Below are positions 41,334 to 51,672 of a DNA stretch of 64,000 nt, piece by piece (the stretch's first letter is position 1; every line of letters begins with the position of its first letter). The stretch lies in the NCBI GenBank assembly GCA_964561215.1, contig CAZLOS010000008.1, positions 30,930 to 94,929 of the forward strand, read 5' to 3'. Made by a program: the position numbers and the translations under genes. The notes below the pieces were generated by a model. The model had not been told where the DNA came from, did not search any database, and worked only from the letters and a program-made list of their open reading frames with translations. This DNA is from JAJFUV01 sp964561215. Lineage in GTDB: Bacteria; Acidobacteriota; Terriglobia; Bryobacterales; Bryobacteraceae.

Positions 41334-42701
41334 TTATTTCGCCAAGGGAAAAAGAGCCAGGGGATTGTCGCGGAGCAGCATGCGGCCGATTTCGGCCGCG
41401 TCGTCTTCGCCGTGGATGCCCGCCTCGACATTGCCGGCCAGCACCTGCGCGATGTTGCGGCGAGCCATCTTCGCGTGGCCGTAGCTCACCTCCGCGAAGT
41501 TGTAGTCGCCACCGAAACCCATGATTTTGTTGAGCGGTACCGTTTCGAGACATTCGTGGAGGGCGCGGCGGCTGACACCCGGTGCGATGATGTGCGCCCA
41601 GCAGAAATCCACGTAGACGTTCGGGAACATCTTCGCCAGCACCGCCAGTTCGGATTGATACGGGTAGCCGATATGGAACAGGTCGAATTTCACCTTCGGA
41701 TAGAGCAGGAACAGGTTCGTGAGCAGCGTGGGATTGGAATTGGTGATGAAGTTAGGTCCGGCGTGCAGGCCGGTGTGCAACTGCACGGGATAGTTGTGCG
41801 CCTCGGCCAACCGGATCAGGTGGTGGAACATGTGATCTTCGAGGTCGGGGAAGGGGCGCTCGCGCAGGCGGCGGAAACCGTCGGGCAAGGAGCGTTCGCG
41901 GCGCATCATGCCCTCGAAGTCACGGGCGGCATCGGTCTCGTTAACCTCCCGGAATTTCAGATTCCGGTTGTAGGCGATGGTGGACTTCACCGCCGCCATC
42001 CCCACTGCCACGCTCTGCGCGAAACTCTTCTCCATGGCCTGCTTGAGGCCACCGAGGCTGGTGATGCCCACTCCCGTGAGTTGCTCGAGTTCGCCCACGG
42101 CTTTGGGCGTCTGCGGGGTGACGAAACGGTCGAACTTGCGCGCGGGGACGAAGAACTCCGCATCGAGTTTCATCGGCGCCGCGTTGTAATTGTCGTCGAC
42201 GAGGGCGCGGCGGATGCGCGCGCGTTCCTTGAACACCCAGCGGTACAGGCCGGGACGCAGACGCGCCGCGATGCGCTCGTTGATCGTAGTGATTGAACTG
42301 GCAGAGATCTCCTCGACGCCGTACAGGTCGCGGATGGTGATGCGCAGCGCCTGGCCGTAACCAGTGAACCGGCAGTTGTGCCACCAGGGCTCGAAGGCGC
42401 TCCAGCGCGCGGCAGCCGTAGCCTTTCCGTCGTTGACCACGTCCTGCGCGGATTTGGGCAGACCAGAGCTTACCACGTCGCCCATCAGGTAGTGCGAGGC
42501 GAGCGTGAAGAAGCCGGCCGGTTCGGAAAGCCGCTTCTGTTCGAGCGCCGTGTGCTCGTGCGTATCCACGATTTCGAGCGCATCGAAGACAGCGAACAGG
42601 CGATCCACCAGCGACCTGGACCGCGGCGCCGCCTCCGCCGCCGCAGGCACCGCTCCCCACACCGGGAGCCGCGCAAGGAAACTGCGTCGATCGCTACTCA
42701 T
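41334..42701 (-). CDS. Tat-exported amidohydrolase family protein
   Basis: A 455-residue metal-dependent TIM-barrel protein. The Tat signal is DRRSFLARLPVWGAVPAAA. The first metal site reads IVDTHEHTALE, a His is in the barrel strand VQLHTGLH, another in FDLFHIGYPY, and the last Asp in IMGFGGDYNFAE, a pattern of the amidohydrolase 2 (uronate-isomerase/decarboxylase-like) group. The reaction cannot be named. Position directly before the GH123-like pair (3-base gap) suggests a role in the same glycan degradation block. Confidence 0.8.
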   Translation of the reverse strand: MSSDRRSFLARLPVWGAVPAAAEAAPRSRSLVDRLFAVFDALEIVDTHEHTALEQKRLSEPAGFFTLASHYLMGDVVSSGLPKSAQDVVNDGKATAAARWSAFEPWWHNCRFTGYGQALRITIRDLYGVEEISASSITTINERIAARLRPGLYRWVFKERARIRRALVDDNYNAAPMKLDAEFFVPARKFDRFVTPQTPKAVGELEQLTGVGITSLGGLKQAMEKSFAQSVAVGMAAVKSTIAYNRNLKFREVNETDAARDFEGMMRRERSLPDGFRRLRERPFPDLEDHMFHHLIRLAEAHNYPVQLHTGLHAGPNFITNSNPTLLTNLFLLYPKVKFDLFHIGYPYQSELAVLAKMFPNVYVDFCWAHIIAPGVSRRALHECLETVPLNKIMGFGGDYNFAEVSYGHAKMARRNIAQVLAGNVEAGIHGEDDAAEIGRMLLRDNPLALFPLAK

Positions 42702-42749
42702 GGCTCGGCTACGAGCGAGGATTGTAACACAGCCGGGCGTGCGATCAGG

Positions 42750-43676
42750 TTAACGCAATAACTCCGCGATGCGCGGCGCCAGTTCCTCGTAGGTCATCTT
42801 GCCAGGCTGAAAGAGCCGCACGACGCCCTGGCGATCCACAAGCACCATGGTCGGCACCGTGCTCGAACCATACAACCGGAGATTGTCGACGCCCACAGGA
42901 ACGAAGGCGTTGTCGAGCCCCGTGTAAGTCTCGTTGCGGACCTTCTCGATGTAGCGCATTTCCTCGGCGGGCGTGGCGTCCTCGCCGCGCTTGGTGTAGC
43001 CGTAGAGCGCTGTCGGGAGATAAAATTCCAGTCCCTTGGGGCCGAATTCCGATTGGATCTTCGCCAACACAGGGGCCATCGCCTTGCACTCAGGGCACCA
43101 GTGCGCCCAGAAGTAGAGGACCACCGGATGACCCTTTTGGCCCGCCAGCGGCTCAGGCGCGCGGCCCACATACTGCTTCAAGTCGAGGGCCGGCGCGGTC
43201 TTGCCCACCAGGACCAGCATGTTGAGATTCTTCTGAAGACGGATGCCGAGAGTGGTGTCGCCATAGGCTTTAAGTTCGCGCTCGAGCATCTCGATGGCTG
43301 CACTATCCTCATGGCGCCTGTACATCACCTGCGCCTCGACCTCGATGGCGGCGCCCAGCGCGGTAGCCAGATTACGGTCCGCATCGATCGAGCGGCCCTT
43401 CAGAAGCTCTTCCACGAGGGTGCGCGCACGGCCGGCATAATTGGTGGCCGAGTCCAGGCGATGGCGCTCCAGCGCACCGCGGCCCATCCAACTGACCGCC
43501 GCCGCCAGCTCGCTAGTGGCTCCGTGTTCAGAATAGTAGTCACGCACGCGCTTCTCGGCCGCCGTGTAATCGTCGCGGCCGATGAGCGCGCGCACCTCGG
43601 TGACCAGCGCCGATTTAGGCGCGGGCGCGGCCGCGGCGAGCAGTGGCATCAACAACAGGGCAATCGTAGTCCTCAT
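42750..43676 (-). CDS. Exported TlpA/ResA-like thioredoxin-fold protein
   Basis: A 308-residue periplasmic protein with a signal peptide (MRTTIALLLMPLLAAAAPA), a helical N-terminal half (about 30-150, TPR-like) and a C-terminal thioredoxin domain with VVLYFWAHWCPECKAMAPVL, so the redox motif is CPEC. The cis-Pro loop is SSTVPTMVLV. The ATG at 43676 shares 4 bases with the stop of the isomerase gene upstream, fixing this start. It may be a thiol-disulfide exchange protein; the CPEC motif is less common than CPPC. Confidence 0.87.
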   Translation of the reverse strand: MRTTIALLLMPLLAAAAPAPKSALVTEVRALIGRDDYTAAEKRVRDYYSEHGATSELAAAVSWMGRGALERHRLDSATNYAGRARTLVEELLKGRSIDADRNLATALGAAIEVEAQVMYRRHEDSAAIEMLERELKAYGDTTLGIRLQKNLNMLVLVGKTAPALDLKQYVGRAPEPLAGQKGHPVVLYFWAHWCPECKAMAPVLAKIQSEFGPKGLEFYLPTALYGYTKRGEDATPAEEMRYIEKVRNETYTGLDNAFVPVGVDNLRLYGSSTVPTMVLVDRQGVVRLFQPGKMTYEELAPRIAELLR

Positions 43677-44710
43677 GAATTCCTCCATTCACGCAGCCAG
43701 CGCAGGCTGGCCTCAAGATCCTCGCGCTCGCGAGCGGCGGTTTCCTGCTTGGAAGCCGCCGGGACGGGCGTCTGGCGCGGTTTTCCTTTCTCGGCCAATG
43801 CAAGGAAACGGGCGAATTCCCAAGCTGGCGTCTTCCGGTAGGCTTGCCAAAAGCCCGGTTCCATGAATCGCTGCACCACCGGGCCCGTGACGATGACCTC
43901 CAGCGAGACCGTCTTGCCCGGACACAACTCGGCGAACCGCCGCAGGTAACTGTCGATGCCGACGTTCCCTTCGCCCAGGCGCACCCACTGGACCGCACTG
44001 CCTTCCGCGGTTCTCCACACGGCGCTGTCGCGCAGATGCGATGTCAGTACGTATGGAGCGAGGGTCTCCAGCGTGAGGTGCGGGTCCTCGATGGCCCACA
44101 GCGGGTTGCCGGAGTCCAGGCAGGATCCCACGATGTCGGTTCCCGCCTCCTCGATCAGCGTCTTCACCTCTCGCGCCTGCATGTCGCCGGCGTGGTTCTC
44201 GATGGCCATCTTCAAGCCGCTGGCAAGGATGCGCGACCGCGAGGCCCGCAGTACTTTCACCGCATTCTCGATGTGCTCGTCGATGGAGAGCTTGCCGCGG
44301 CGGTCGCCACCGTGGCCCAGGAAGGCCCGCACAATGGGCGAGCCGAGGATGCGGGCGGCATCGAGCATCCTGGCGAGCTGTTCCTCCGCCGTGCCCTGCT
44401 TGGGATCGAAGGCACTGGAAGTCGGACAAAGGGAGCGCATGCCGACCTCGATCTGGATCCCCAGCCGGTCGGCGTGCTCGCGGACCTTTCTGAGGTGCGC
44501 CTCCTCCACCCCGCCCAGGAAGCGGATTTCGGAGAAGTGCACCACTTGGACTTTCCGCCGGGCGCAGTAATCCAGGTGCTCGAAGGGCGTCCAGTCCTGG
44601 TTGCGAAGACTGAACAGATCGATGCCGATTCGCAAAGGCACTTTCGTTTGCATGGCGCAAATTTGCCCCACACCGGCGGCCGCTGCCGCGCAGAAAGTTC
44701 GACGGCGCAT
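43673..44710 (-). CDS. Tat-exported sugar isomerase/epimerase-like TIM barrel
   Basis: About 345 residues from the ATG at 44710 (MRRRTFCAAAAAGVG, a short Tat-like signal). The body is a xylose-isomerase-like barrel: RIGIDLFSLRNQDWTPFEHLDYC, VVHFSEIRFLG, LKMAIENHAGD, GSCLDSGNPLWAIEDPH and VSLEVIVTG, where Glu, Asp and His residues form the metal site. GATAAT ends exactly six bases before this ATG and there is no Shine-Dalgarno, favouring it over the GTG at 44725. Exported members with Gfo/Idh/MocA partners can act as lyases or hydratases on 3-keto-glycosides. Substrate unknown. Confidence 0.8.
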   Translation of the reverse strand: MRRRTFCAAAAAGVGQICAMQTKVPLRIGIDLFSLRNQDWTPFEHLDYCARRKVQVVHFSEIRFLGGVEEAHLRKVREHADRLGIQIEVGMRSLCPTSSAFDPKQGTAEEQLARMLDAARILGSPIVRAFLGHGGDRRGKLSIDEHIENAVKVLRASRSRILASGLKMAIENHAGDMQAREVKTLIEEAGTDIVGSCLDSGNPLWAIEDPHLTLETLAPYVLTSHLRDSAVWRTAEGSAVQWVRLGEGNVGIDSYLRRFAELCPGKTVSLEVIVTGPVVQRFMEPGFWQAYRKTPAWEFARFLALAEKGKPRQTPVPAASKQETAAREREDLEASLRWLREWRNS

Positions 44711-44731
44711 CTCCATATTATCCACGCTGCG

Positions 44732-45616
44732 CTACAGTTTGAGCGACTTCAGGTATGCGCGGAACTTGCAGCCCAGGTCGGGTCGCGCCAACGCAAACTC
44801 CACCGTGGCCTGCAGGAAGCCCAGTTTGTCGCCCGCGTCGTAGCGCTTCCCTTCGAAGCGATAACCGTAGATGGGCCGGCTCCTCAACAAGTGCCTTAGC
44901 GCATCGGTGAGTTGAATCTCACCGCCCGCTCCGGGTTGACCCTGCTCTATGGATTCGAAGATGTCCGGCGTAAGGATGTAGCGTCCGATGATGGCGAGGT
45001 TCGACGGCGCCTCATCCGCGGGCGGCTTCTCCACCAGGTCGCTGACGCGGTAGAGCCGGTCCGAAGTGCCGTTGAACGGGACTGGTTCCGCGGCCGCCAC
45101 GCCGTAGGCGGAGATTCTGTCGTGAGGGACCTCCATGAGTGCAAGGACGCTGGCGCCGTATTCGTTGTAGACATCCAGAAGCTGCTGCAAGCAGGGCTTG
45201 GGAGCGTCGATCACGTCGTCGCTGAGCACGACCGCGAAAGGCTCCTGGTCCACGAGGTCGCGCGCCCGCAGTACCGCGTGTCCAAGCCCCAGCGCTTCCT
45301 TCTGCCGAATGTAGGAAACGTCGATCATGTCCGAGACGCGCCGCACATTCGCCAGCAGGTCCTTGCGCTTGCGCCGCGCCAGGAGGTTCTCCAACTCGAA
45401 GCTCACGTCGAAGTGATCCTCAATGGCGCTCTTGCCGCGGCCGGTGACGATGATGATGTTCCGGATGCCGGAACGCACGGATTCTTCGACGCCGTATTGG
45501 ATCAGCGGCTTGTCGACCAGCGGCAGCATCTCCTTCGGCTGGGCCTTGGTGGCTGGCAGGAAGCGCGTACCCAAGCCCGCGGCAGGGAACACGGCCTTCC
45601 TCACTTTGGGAGTCAT
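44732..45616 (-). CDS. galU: UTP-glucose-1-phosphate uridylyltransferase
   Basis: Makes UDP-glucose for envelope glycans. From the ATG at 45616 it has 294 residues. GalU motifs: KAVFPAAGLGTRFLPATKAQPKEMLPLVDKP, RQKEALGLGHAVLRARDLV, VVLSDDVID, VEKPPADEAPS, and the terminal FEGKRYDAGDKLGFLQA. An ATG three codons earlier is possible, but TACAAT (45629-45624) ends seven bases before the chosen ATG, so that upstream codon would overlap the promoter. It supplies the product of Pgm (8004-9644) to sugar nucleotide pathways. Confidence 0.95.
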   Translation of the reverse strand: MTPKVRKAVFPAAGLGTRFLPATKAQPKEMLPLVDKPLIQYGVEESVRSGIRNIIIVTGRGKSAIEDHFDVSFELENLLARRKRKDLLANVRRVSDMIDVSYIRQKEALGLGHAVLRARDLVDQEPFAVVLSDDVIDAPKPCLQQLLDVYNEYGASVLALMEVPHDRISAYGVAAAEPVPFNGTSDRLYRVSDLVEKPPADEAPSNLAIIGRYILTPDIFESIEQGQPGAGGEIQLTDALRHLLRSRPIYGYRFEGKRYDAGDKLGFLQATVEFALARPDLGCKFRAYLKSLKL

Positions 45617-45629
45617 CCTCTCCATTGTA

Positions 45630-46005
45630 TGCGCGAGAGTCCCGTGTGCAGGAGATGACGGACCATGCGCTACAACGCCGGGGTGCGCCGCGTTGCCATC
45701 ACTATCGCATCAGTGCATTGTCAGCCAATTTACTGTTAATTACTGCCTTCTCAGTTCCTGGCCTAGCGCCTCGTACCGTGCCGTACTTTCCAACTAACTC
45801 CGATGGGCCTTCGCTCCCACGCTTCTTAGTCACGCTCTCGTGCCGGTCATGGGCCTGGACGACGGCGTCCGACACGTCATGATGGCTCTGTACGCCCTCA
45901 TGACGGCCTATGGCGACGTATTGGGTGGATGCCGATGCTTGTCGAATACGCGCGAACACGCCGAACTTACGAACATCACGGGCCAGATGTTACACTTACA
46001 AGAGA
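45630..46005. other. Intergenic stretch without a recognised gene
   Basis: About 375 bases between galU and the next plus-strand gene. Codon usage and base composition are patchier than in the flanks, with an AT-rich spot around 45728-45750. The only regular structure seen is an 8-base inverted repeat CGTCATGA (45875-45882) and TCATGACG (45898-45905) spaced by 15 bases. A short open frame running into the next gene is judged not to be the true start. TACACT at 45991-45996 may be the -10 of that gene. Confidence 0.4.
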
Positions 46006-46395
46006 ATGTCCTCAAATACAACCTGCATGTGCGGCCACCATGGTAATCAGCATCTCCAAAATGGCGGTCCCTGTACCTATCATCAGGGTCGAGAGTACTG
46101 TGGCTGCGATCATTTTCGCCCGTTTCAGGTGTATATGCCATCGAGCGAGGAGGTTCCCGCGAAGGGCAAATGGATCACTGTCACAGGCGAAGTGAAGAAG
46201 GTGGGGAAGGATATCCAGAACGCGCCCTGCGTTGCACTCAAGACCGATCCCCCGGTTGACTCCGTGCGGTGCGTGTTCCCGGCATCCAGCACCGGCCGTT
46301 TGGCAACGGTCACGGTGGGTTCGCGTGTAGTGATCAGGGGCCGGTGCGACGGCACGCCGTTGAACGCCGTTCTTCGAGAGTGTCAACTGTTCTGA
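46006..46395 (+). CDS. Small protein: Cys/His-rich knuckle plus OB-fold (tRNA_anti-like)
   Basis: A 129-residue protein. The N-terminal 40 residues (MSSNTTCMCGHHGNQH, then CTYH and CGCDHF) hold a cluster of Cys and His that could bind zinc. Residues about 55-129 look like a small OB-fold: KWITVTGEVKKVGKD, VRCVFPAS, ATVTVGSRVVIRGRCDG and a final REC-LF, as in the tRNA_anti-like family. The ATG at 46006 is chosen because it begins the Cys/His unit; frames further upstream add unconserved-looking sequence. Nucleic acid binding is inferred from fold only. Confidence 0.6.
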   Translation: MSSNTTCMCGHHGNQHLQNGGPCTYHQGREYCGCDHFRPFQVYMPSSEEVPAKGKWITVTGEVKKVGKDIQNAPCVALKTDPPVDSVRCVFPASSTGRLATVTVGSRVVIRGRCDGTPLNAVLRECQLF

Positions 46396-46526
46396 GGCGG
46401 TTGCCCCAGGGGATCGCGCAGGAGCCCGCAGGACGAGCCGGTACCGGCTTGGATAGAGTAGAGCCGGGCAGGGCTGAGTAAGCGCCGGGCTCCCCGCCGG
46501 GCCGCCGGTCGTGCATAATGATGCTA

Positions 46527-47009
46527 ATGGCCGACGAGCGCTTCCAGTTCGCCGTGGAACTGTATGAGAAAGCGCATCAGCTTTGCCGGCAAGGCGACGC
46601 TGAGTTGGCGCTGGATCTGTGCCGGCGATCGCTCGAGTTGCACGCCACCGCGGAGGCGCGCACGCTGCTCGGCTGGATCTACCACAACCAGGGCCGGACG
46701 GACGACGCCATCGCCGAGTGCAAGAAAGCCGTCGAACTCGATCCGGACCTCGGCAATCCCTACAACGATATCGGCGCGTACCTGATCGAGAAGGGCGACT
46801 ACGACAACGCCATCGGATGGCTCGAGAAGGCCACGAGCAGCCGTCGTTATCGAAGCTACCACTTCCCCTGGTACAACTTGGGCCGGGCATATGCCGCCAA
46901 GGAACTATTCAAGCGTGCGGCGGAGTGCTTCGAGCAGGCCCTGGAGATTGAGCCGGACTACAAAGAAGCAGAAGATGCGTTGCGCCGGCTTAAGCGGCTG
47001 GTGCAGTAG
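46527..47009 (+). CDS. Tetratricopeptide repeat protein
   Basis: A 160-residue protein built from about four TPR units: AVELYEKAHQLCRQGDAELALDLCRRSLEL, EARTLLGWIYHNQGRTDDAIAECKKAVELDP, NPYNDIGAYLIEKGDYDNAIGWLEKAT and PWYNLGRAYAAKELFKRAAECFEQALEIEP. No signal peptide. In-frame ATGs at 46518 and 46521 are possible, but CATAAT (46514-46519) ends seven bases before the ATG at 46527, supporting that start for a leaderless mRNA. It converges on the GT87 gene with a 52-base overlap, an unusually long tail-to-tail overlap. Confidence 0.87.
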   Translation: MADERFQFAVELYEKAHQLCRQGDAELALDLCRRSLELHATAEARTLLGWIYHNQGRTDDAIAECKKAVELDPDLGNPYNDIGAYLIEKGDYDNAIGWLEKATSSRRYRSYHFPWYNLGRAYAAKELFKRAAECFEQALEIEPDYKEAEDALRRLKRLVQ

Positions 47010-48103
47010 ACGCGCACGTTTTCGACGGCCAGCGTAACTAGGAATATTACTAGTGCGAGGGCCGGAGCCGCTGACCAGGGTGGACCGGCGATACCGATCA
47101 GGTACGGGATGGGGATTGCCACGGTCGCCGCAGCAAGCCGCGTCCAGCGGTCTCGCGATTCGAAGATCGCCAGCCACACTCCCAGCAACAACAATGTGGC
47201 GTCGTAGCCGTAAACATGGGGCGCGACCAGCAGTGCGCCGCAAGACGTTCCCGCTACCAAACGCCACAACGGGGCCCGCCACACAGCAGCGACGGCAGCC
47301 AGCACCACCGCGGCGCCGAGCAGGAAAGATAGGGCGTCCGATTCGACGCCTGCGTTCGCTATAAGGCTGTATACATTCACCATCTTCTCCGGCGATGGCG
47401 ACAGGCGCTCGATGTTTTTCATCTGGAGCAGTGCGATGTACTGGCTTACGCCCACGCGGCCGCCTATCGCAAACGACGCCGCGCCCAACGCCAGAGAAAC
47501 GACTGAGAATCCGGCCAGCGCGCGCCATCGCCGCGAAATGGCGAATGTGATGGGCCACAACAGGAATAGGTGGAACTTGACCAATCCGAATGCGAGGACT
47601 GCTCCGGCGAGCCAGTCGCGGTTTCGGTCAGCTAGAGCATAGAAGCCGATGACCACCGCGAGGAAGACCACACAGTCCTGGCCGTGTTCAATGCCCAGCG
47701 CCGCAGGCGCGAAGAGCGCACCGAAAACCAGCGCATCCGGCCCGAATCGCCGGCACCCCCAAACCCAGCACGCCAGAAGCAGAATGGTTTGAAATGCGAC
47801 CCAGACGACGAAACCACGGTTGAACTCCAGCGCGGCCAGCGGCGACAAGATCGCCGCATAGAAGTGCGGGCGGACGAACGGGATTAGGGTGACCGTGCGC
47901 GGTACCAGCGCACGTTCGGTGGCAAGCTGCGTCGCGGGATCGTAAAGCGAAGAAAATTGGCCCGAACGAGCCAGCTTCGCACCCGTGTAAAGATTCAGGA
48001 AATCATGATGCCGCGCGCCGGGCACGACCAGAAAAGCTATTGCAGTCCACAGCGCTAACGCCACAGGAACCGTGCCGAGTGCCGCCAAAGTAGGCCGTCG
48101 CAT
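46958..48103 (-). CDS. Polytopic membrane protein, glycosyltransferase family 87 (DUF2029) type
   Basis: A 381-residue protein with about ten membrane helices. HHDFLNLYTGAKLARSGQFSSLYDP after the first helix contains the catalytic-type Asp found in GT-C enzymes; VVFLAVVIGFYALADRNRDWLAGAVLAFGLVKFHLFLLWP is typical of DUF2029/GT87 mannosyltransferase-like proteins that use polyprenyl-phosphate sugars. It stands alone, with divergent ferredoxin and convergent TPR genes. Sugar donor and acceptor unknown. Confidence 0.8.
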   Translation of the reverse strand: MRRPTLAALGTVPVALALWTAIAFLVVPGARHHDFLNLYTGAKLARSGQFSSLYDPATQLATERALVPRTVTLIPFVRPHFYAAILSPLAALEFNRGFVVWVAFQTILLLACWVWGCRRFGPDALVFGALFAPAALGIEHGQDCVVFLAVVIGFYALADRNRDWLAGAVLAFGLVKFHLFLLWPITFAISRRWRALAGFSVVSLALGAASFAIGGRVGVSQYIALLQMKNIERLSPSPEKMVNVYSLIANAGVESDALSFLLGAAVVLAAVAAVWRAPLWRLVAGTSCGALLVAPHVYGYDATLLLLGVWLAIFESRDRWTRLAAATVAIPIPYLIGIAGPPWSAAPALALVIFLVTLAVENVRVYCTSRLSRRNASSASL

Positions 48104-48178
48104 TTGTATGAGCCTGTTCCATTATGTTATAGGTACGTCGTCGGCGAATGCTCCGACCTTGCTGGGAGAAGACGACTT

Positions 48179-48439
48179 ATGGCTTATGTGATTGCGGAGC
48201 CCTGCATCGGTACCAAAGACACTGCCTGCGTGGACGCCTGTCCGGTGGACTGCATCCACCCGCGCAAGGATGAGGCTGAATTCGAGGCCGCGGAGATGCT
48301 GTACATCGATCCAGTCGAGTGCATCGATTGCGGCGCCTGTGTTCCGGTGTGCCCGGTGTCGGCCATCTTCGCGATTGACGACCTGCCGGAGAAGTGGGCG
48401 TACTTCGCCCAGAAGAACGCCGAACATTACGGCCGGTAA
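48179..48439 (+). CDS. Ferredoxin (7Fe/8Fe bacterial type)
   Basis: An 86-residue electron carrier. From the ATG at 48179 (preceded by GGGAGAAG) the sequence begins MAYVIAEPCIGTKDTACVDACPVDCI. The second cluster is CIDCGACVPVCPVSAI. Spacing of the first group (Cys-x7-Cys-x3-Cys) matches ferredoxins with one [3Fe-4S] and one [4Fe-4S] cluster. It could be the ferredoxin partner of the HydABC hydrogenase encoded at 1953-6342, but it is far from that operon. It overlaps queD tail-to-tail by 13 bases. Confidence 0.9.
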   Translation: MAYVIAEPCIGTKDTACVDACPVDCIHPRKDEAEFEAAEMLYIDPVECIDCGACVPVCPVSAIFAIDDLPEKWAYFAQKNAEHYGR

Positions 48440-48799
48440 GCCGCAATCGACGTATCCGTCTCCCAAAGCCGTACCTCCACCAGGCGTGCGCCCATTGTGC
48501 GCAGCGAAGGAGCTAGAACCTTCGCCAGTTCGTCATAGAACCAGCGCGCCATGTTTTCGGCCGAGGGGTTCAGCGTGTCGAACGGGGCTATGTCGTTCAG
48601 GAACTTGTGATCCACCCGCTCGATGATCCCGTTCAATACACGCTTCACTTCGTGAAAATCCACCAGCAGGCCCGCCGCATCCAGTTGTTCGCCTTCCAGC
48701 GTGACGTGGATCTTGTAATTGTGCCCGTGCACGTGCTCACACTTGCCGTGGTAGTTGCGCAGGGCGTGCCCGGCGGCGAAGGTCTCTTCTACTGTCACT

Positions 48800-48807
<8 letters not shown>
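48427..48807 (-). CDS. queD: 6-carboxy-5,6,7,8-tetrahydropterin synthase (QueD)
   Basis: Second step of queuosine precursor synthesis. The 126-residue protein has AGHALRNYHGKCEHVHGHNYKIHVTLEG with the three zinc His residues, the catalytic Cys in GKCEHVHGH, LVDFHEVK and the C-terminal RLWETDTSIAAY with the catalytic Glu. The ATG at 48807 lies within the end of dinG (8-base overlap). Other queuosine genes are not in the window. Confidence 0.95.
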
Positions 48808-50731
<1,924 letters not shown>

Positions 50732-50769
50732 TAACTTCAGTATAGAAGCCGGGTGAGGCGCGACGCGGT

Positions 50770-51648
50770 TTAGGCGGCCGAGTACTTCGCCGTCAATTTC
50801 CGGAGCTTCGCGATCAGGCGCGGCACGGCGGTCTCCGGCGGTTCCTTGTCCTCGTATTCGAGCGCCAGGTAGCCCCGGTAACCGGTCTGAGAAAGCATTT
50901 TGAGGATGCGGTCCCAATCCGACTCGACGCGCTTGCCGGTTTCGTCACGGATGAGCACCTTCAGTTGCACGTTCGCCGCATACGGCAGGCACATCTCGAT
51001 TTCCTTGTATGGGTCCACGTTGAAGTTCCCCGTATCCAGGTTCACGGCGACCCACGGCGAATTCACCTTCCTGATGATCTTCAGCACGGTTTCGGCGCGC
51101 GCGGTGATGCCGCCATGGTCCTCCAATCCGAGGATGACGCCCTTGCTCGCGGCGTACTCAGACGAGCGTTGAAGCACTTCCACTACCCAATCGACGGCCT
51201 GGTCATCCGTCGCGCCTTTGGGCACGGCGCCGCCGAACACTCGAATGTGCCCTGCGCCGAGCCGCACCGCCACGTCCACCCACTTCTTCACTTCCTCGGC
51301 CTCTTTCACCCGGAGTTCGGGTGTCGGCTGTGTCATGACGCTGCGGATGGCGATGCTGTAAATGGAAACGCAGGACTTGTACGCCGTGCGGCGCACGGAG
51401 TTGAGAAACTGATCGGAAGTGTCCGGGAACCAGTAGACCGTCATGTCCATGCCTTCGGCGCCCAGATCCGCGGTGAGGCGAATCAGGTCCTCGTAGGTCA
51501 TGGTCTTGGCTTTCAGCGCTTCCCGGAACGAATAAGCGCAAATGGCGGGCTTCAGAAGGGCTTTGTTCCCCGCGGCTGCCGTAGCGGGAATGGGAAGAGA
51601 TGATAGCGCTGCAGCCGGCAGGCTGAACATGAGTTCTCGACGATTCAT
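50770..51648 (-). CDS. Tat-exported sugar isomerase/epimerase-like TIM barrel
   Basis: A 292-residue protein with Tat signal NRRELMFSLPAAALSSLP. The barrel has AICAYSFREALKAKTMTYEDLIRLTADLGAEGMDM, RVFGGAVPKG, VILGLEDHGG, AVNLDTGNF and YLALEYED, showing the Glu, Asp and Glu metal ligands of the xylose-isomerase-like superfamily. TAGCAT ends exactly six bases before the ATG, and its promoter overlaps that of the divergent der gene. Together with the exported oxidoreductases it may process keto-sugars in the periplasm. Substrate not identifiable. Confidence 0.8.
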   Translation of the reverse strand: MNRRELMFSLPAAALSSLPIPATAAAGNKALLKPAICAYSFREALKAKTMTYEDLIRLTADLGAEGMDMTVYWFPDTSDQFLNSVRRTAYKSCVSIYSIAIRSVMTQPTPELRVKEAEEVKKWVDVAVRLGAGHIRVFGGAVPKGATDDQAVDWVVEVLQRSSEYAASKGVILGLEDHGGITARAETVLKIIRKVNSPWVAVNLDTGNFNVDPYKEIEMCLPYAANVQLKVLIRDETGKRVESDWDRILKMLSQTGYRGYLALEYEDKEPPETAVPRLIAKLRKLTAKYSAA

Positions 51649-51654
51649 GAGCCG

Positions 51655-51664
51655 ATGCTATCAT
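51655..51664. promoter_or_regulatory. Overlapping divergent -10 elements between an exported isomerase and der
   Basis: Minus-strand TAGCAT (51660-51655) and plus-strand TATCAT (51659-51664) share two bases. They end six bases before the ATG at 51648 and eight bases before the ATG at 51673. No Shine-Dalgarno fits in either gap, so both mRNAs may be leaderless. No clear -35 is seen on either side. Confidence 0.55.
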
Positions 51665-51672
51665 GAACATCG

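Noticed and set aside
45910..46005. A longer N-terminus for the Cys/His plus OB-fold protein
   Set aside because: The extra 32 residues show no pattern and the Cys/His unit begins at the ATG at 46006, which has a possible -10 (TACACT) nine bases upstream.
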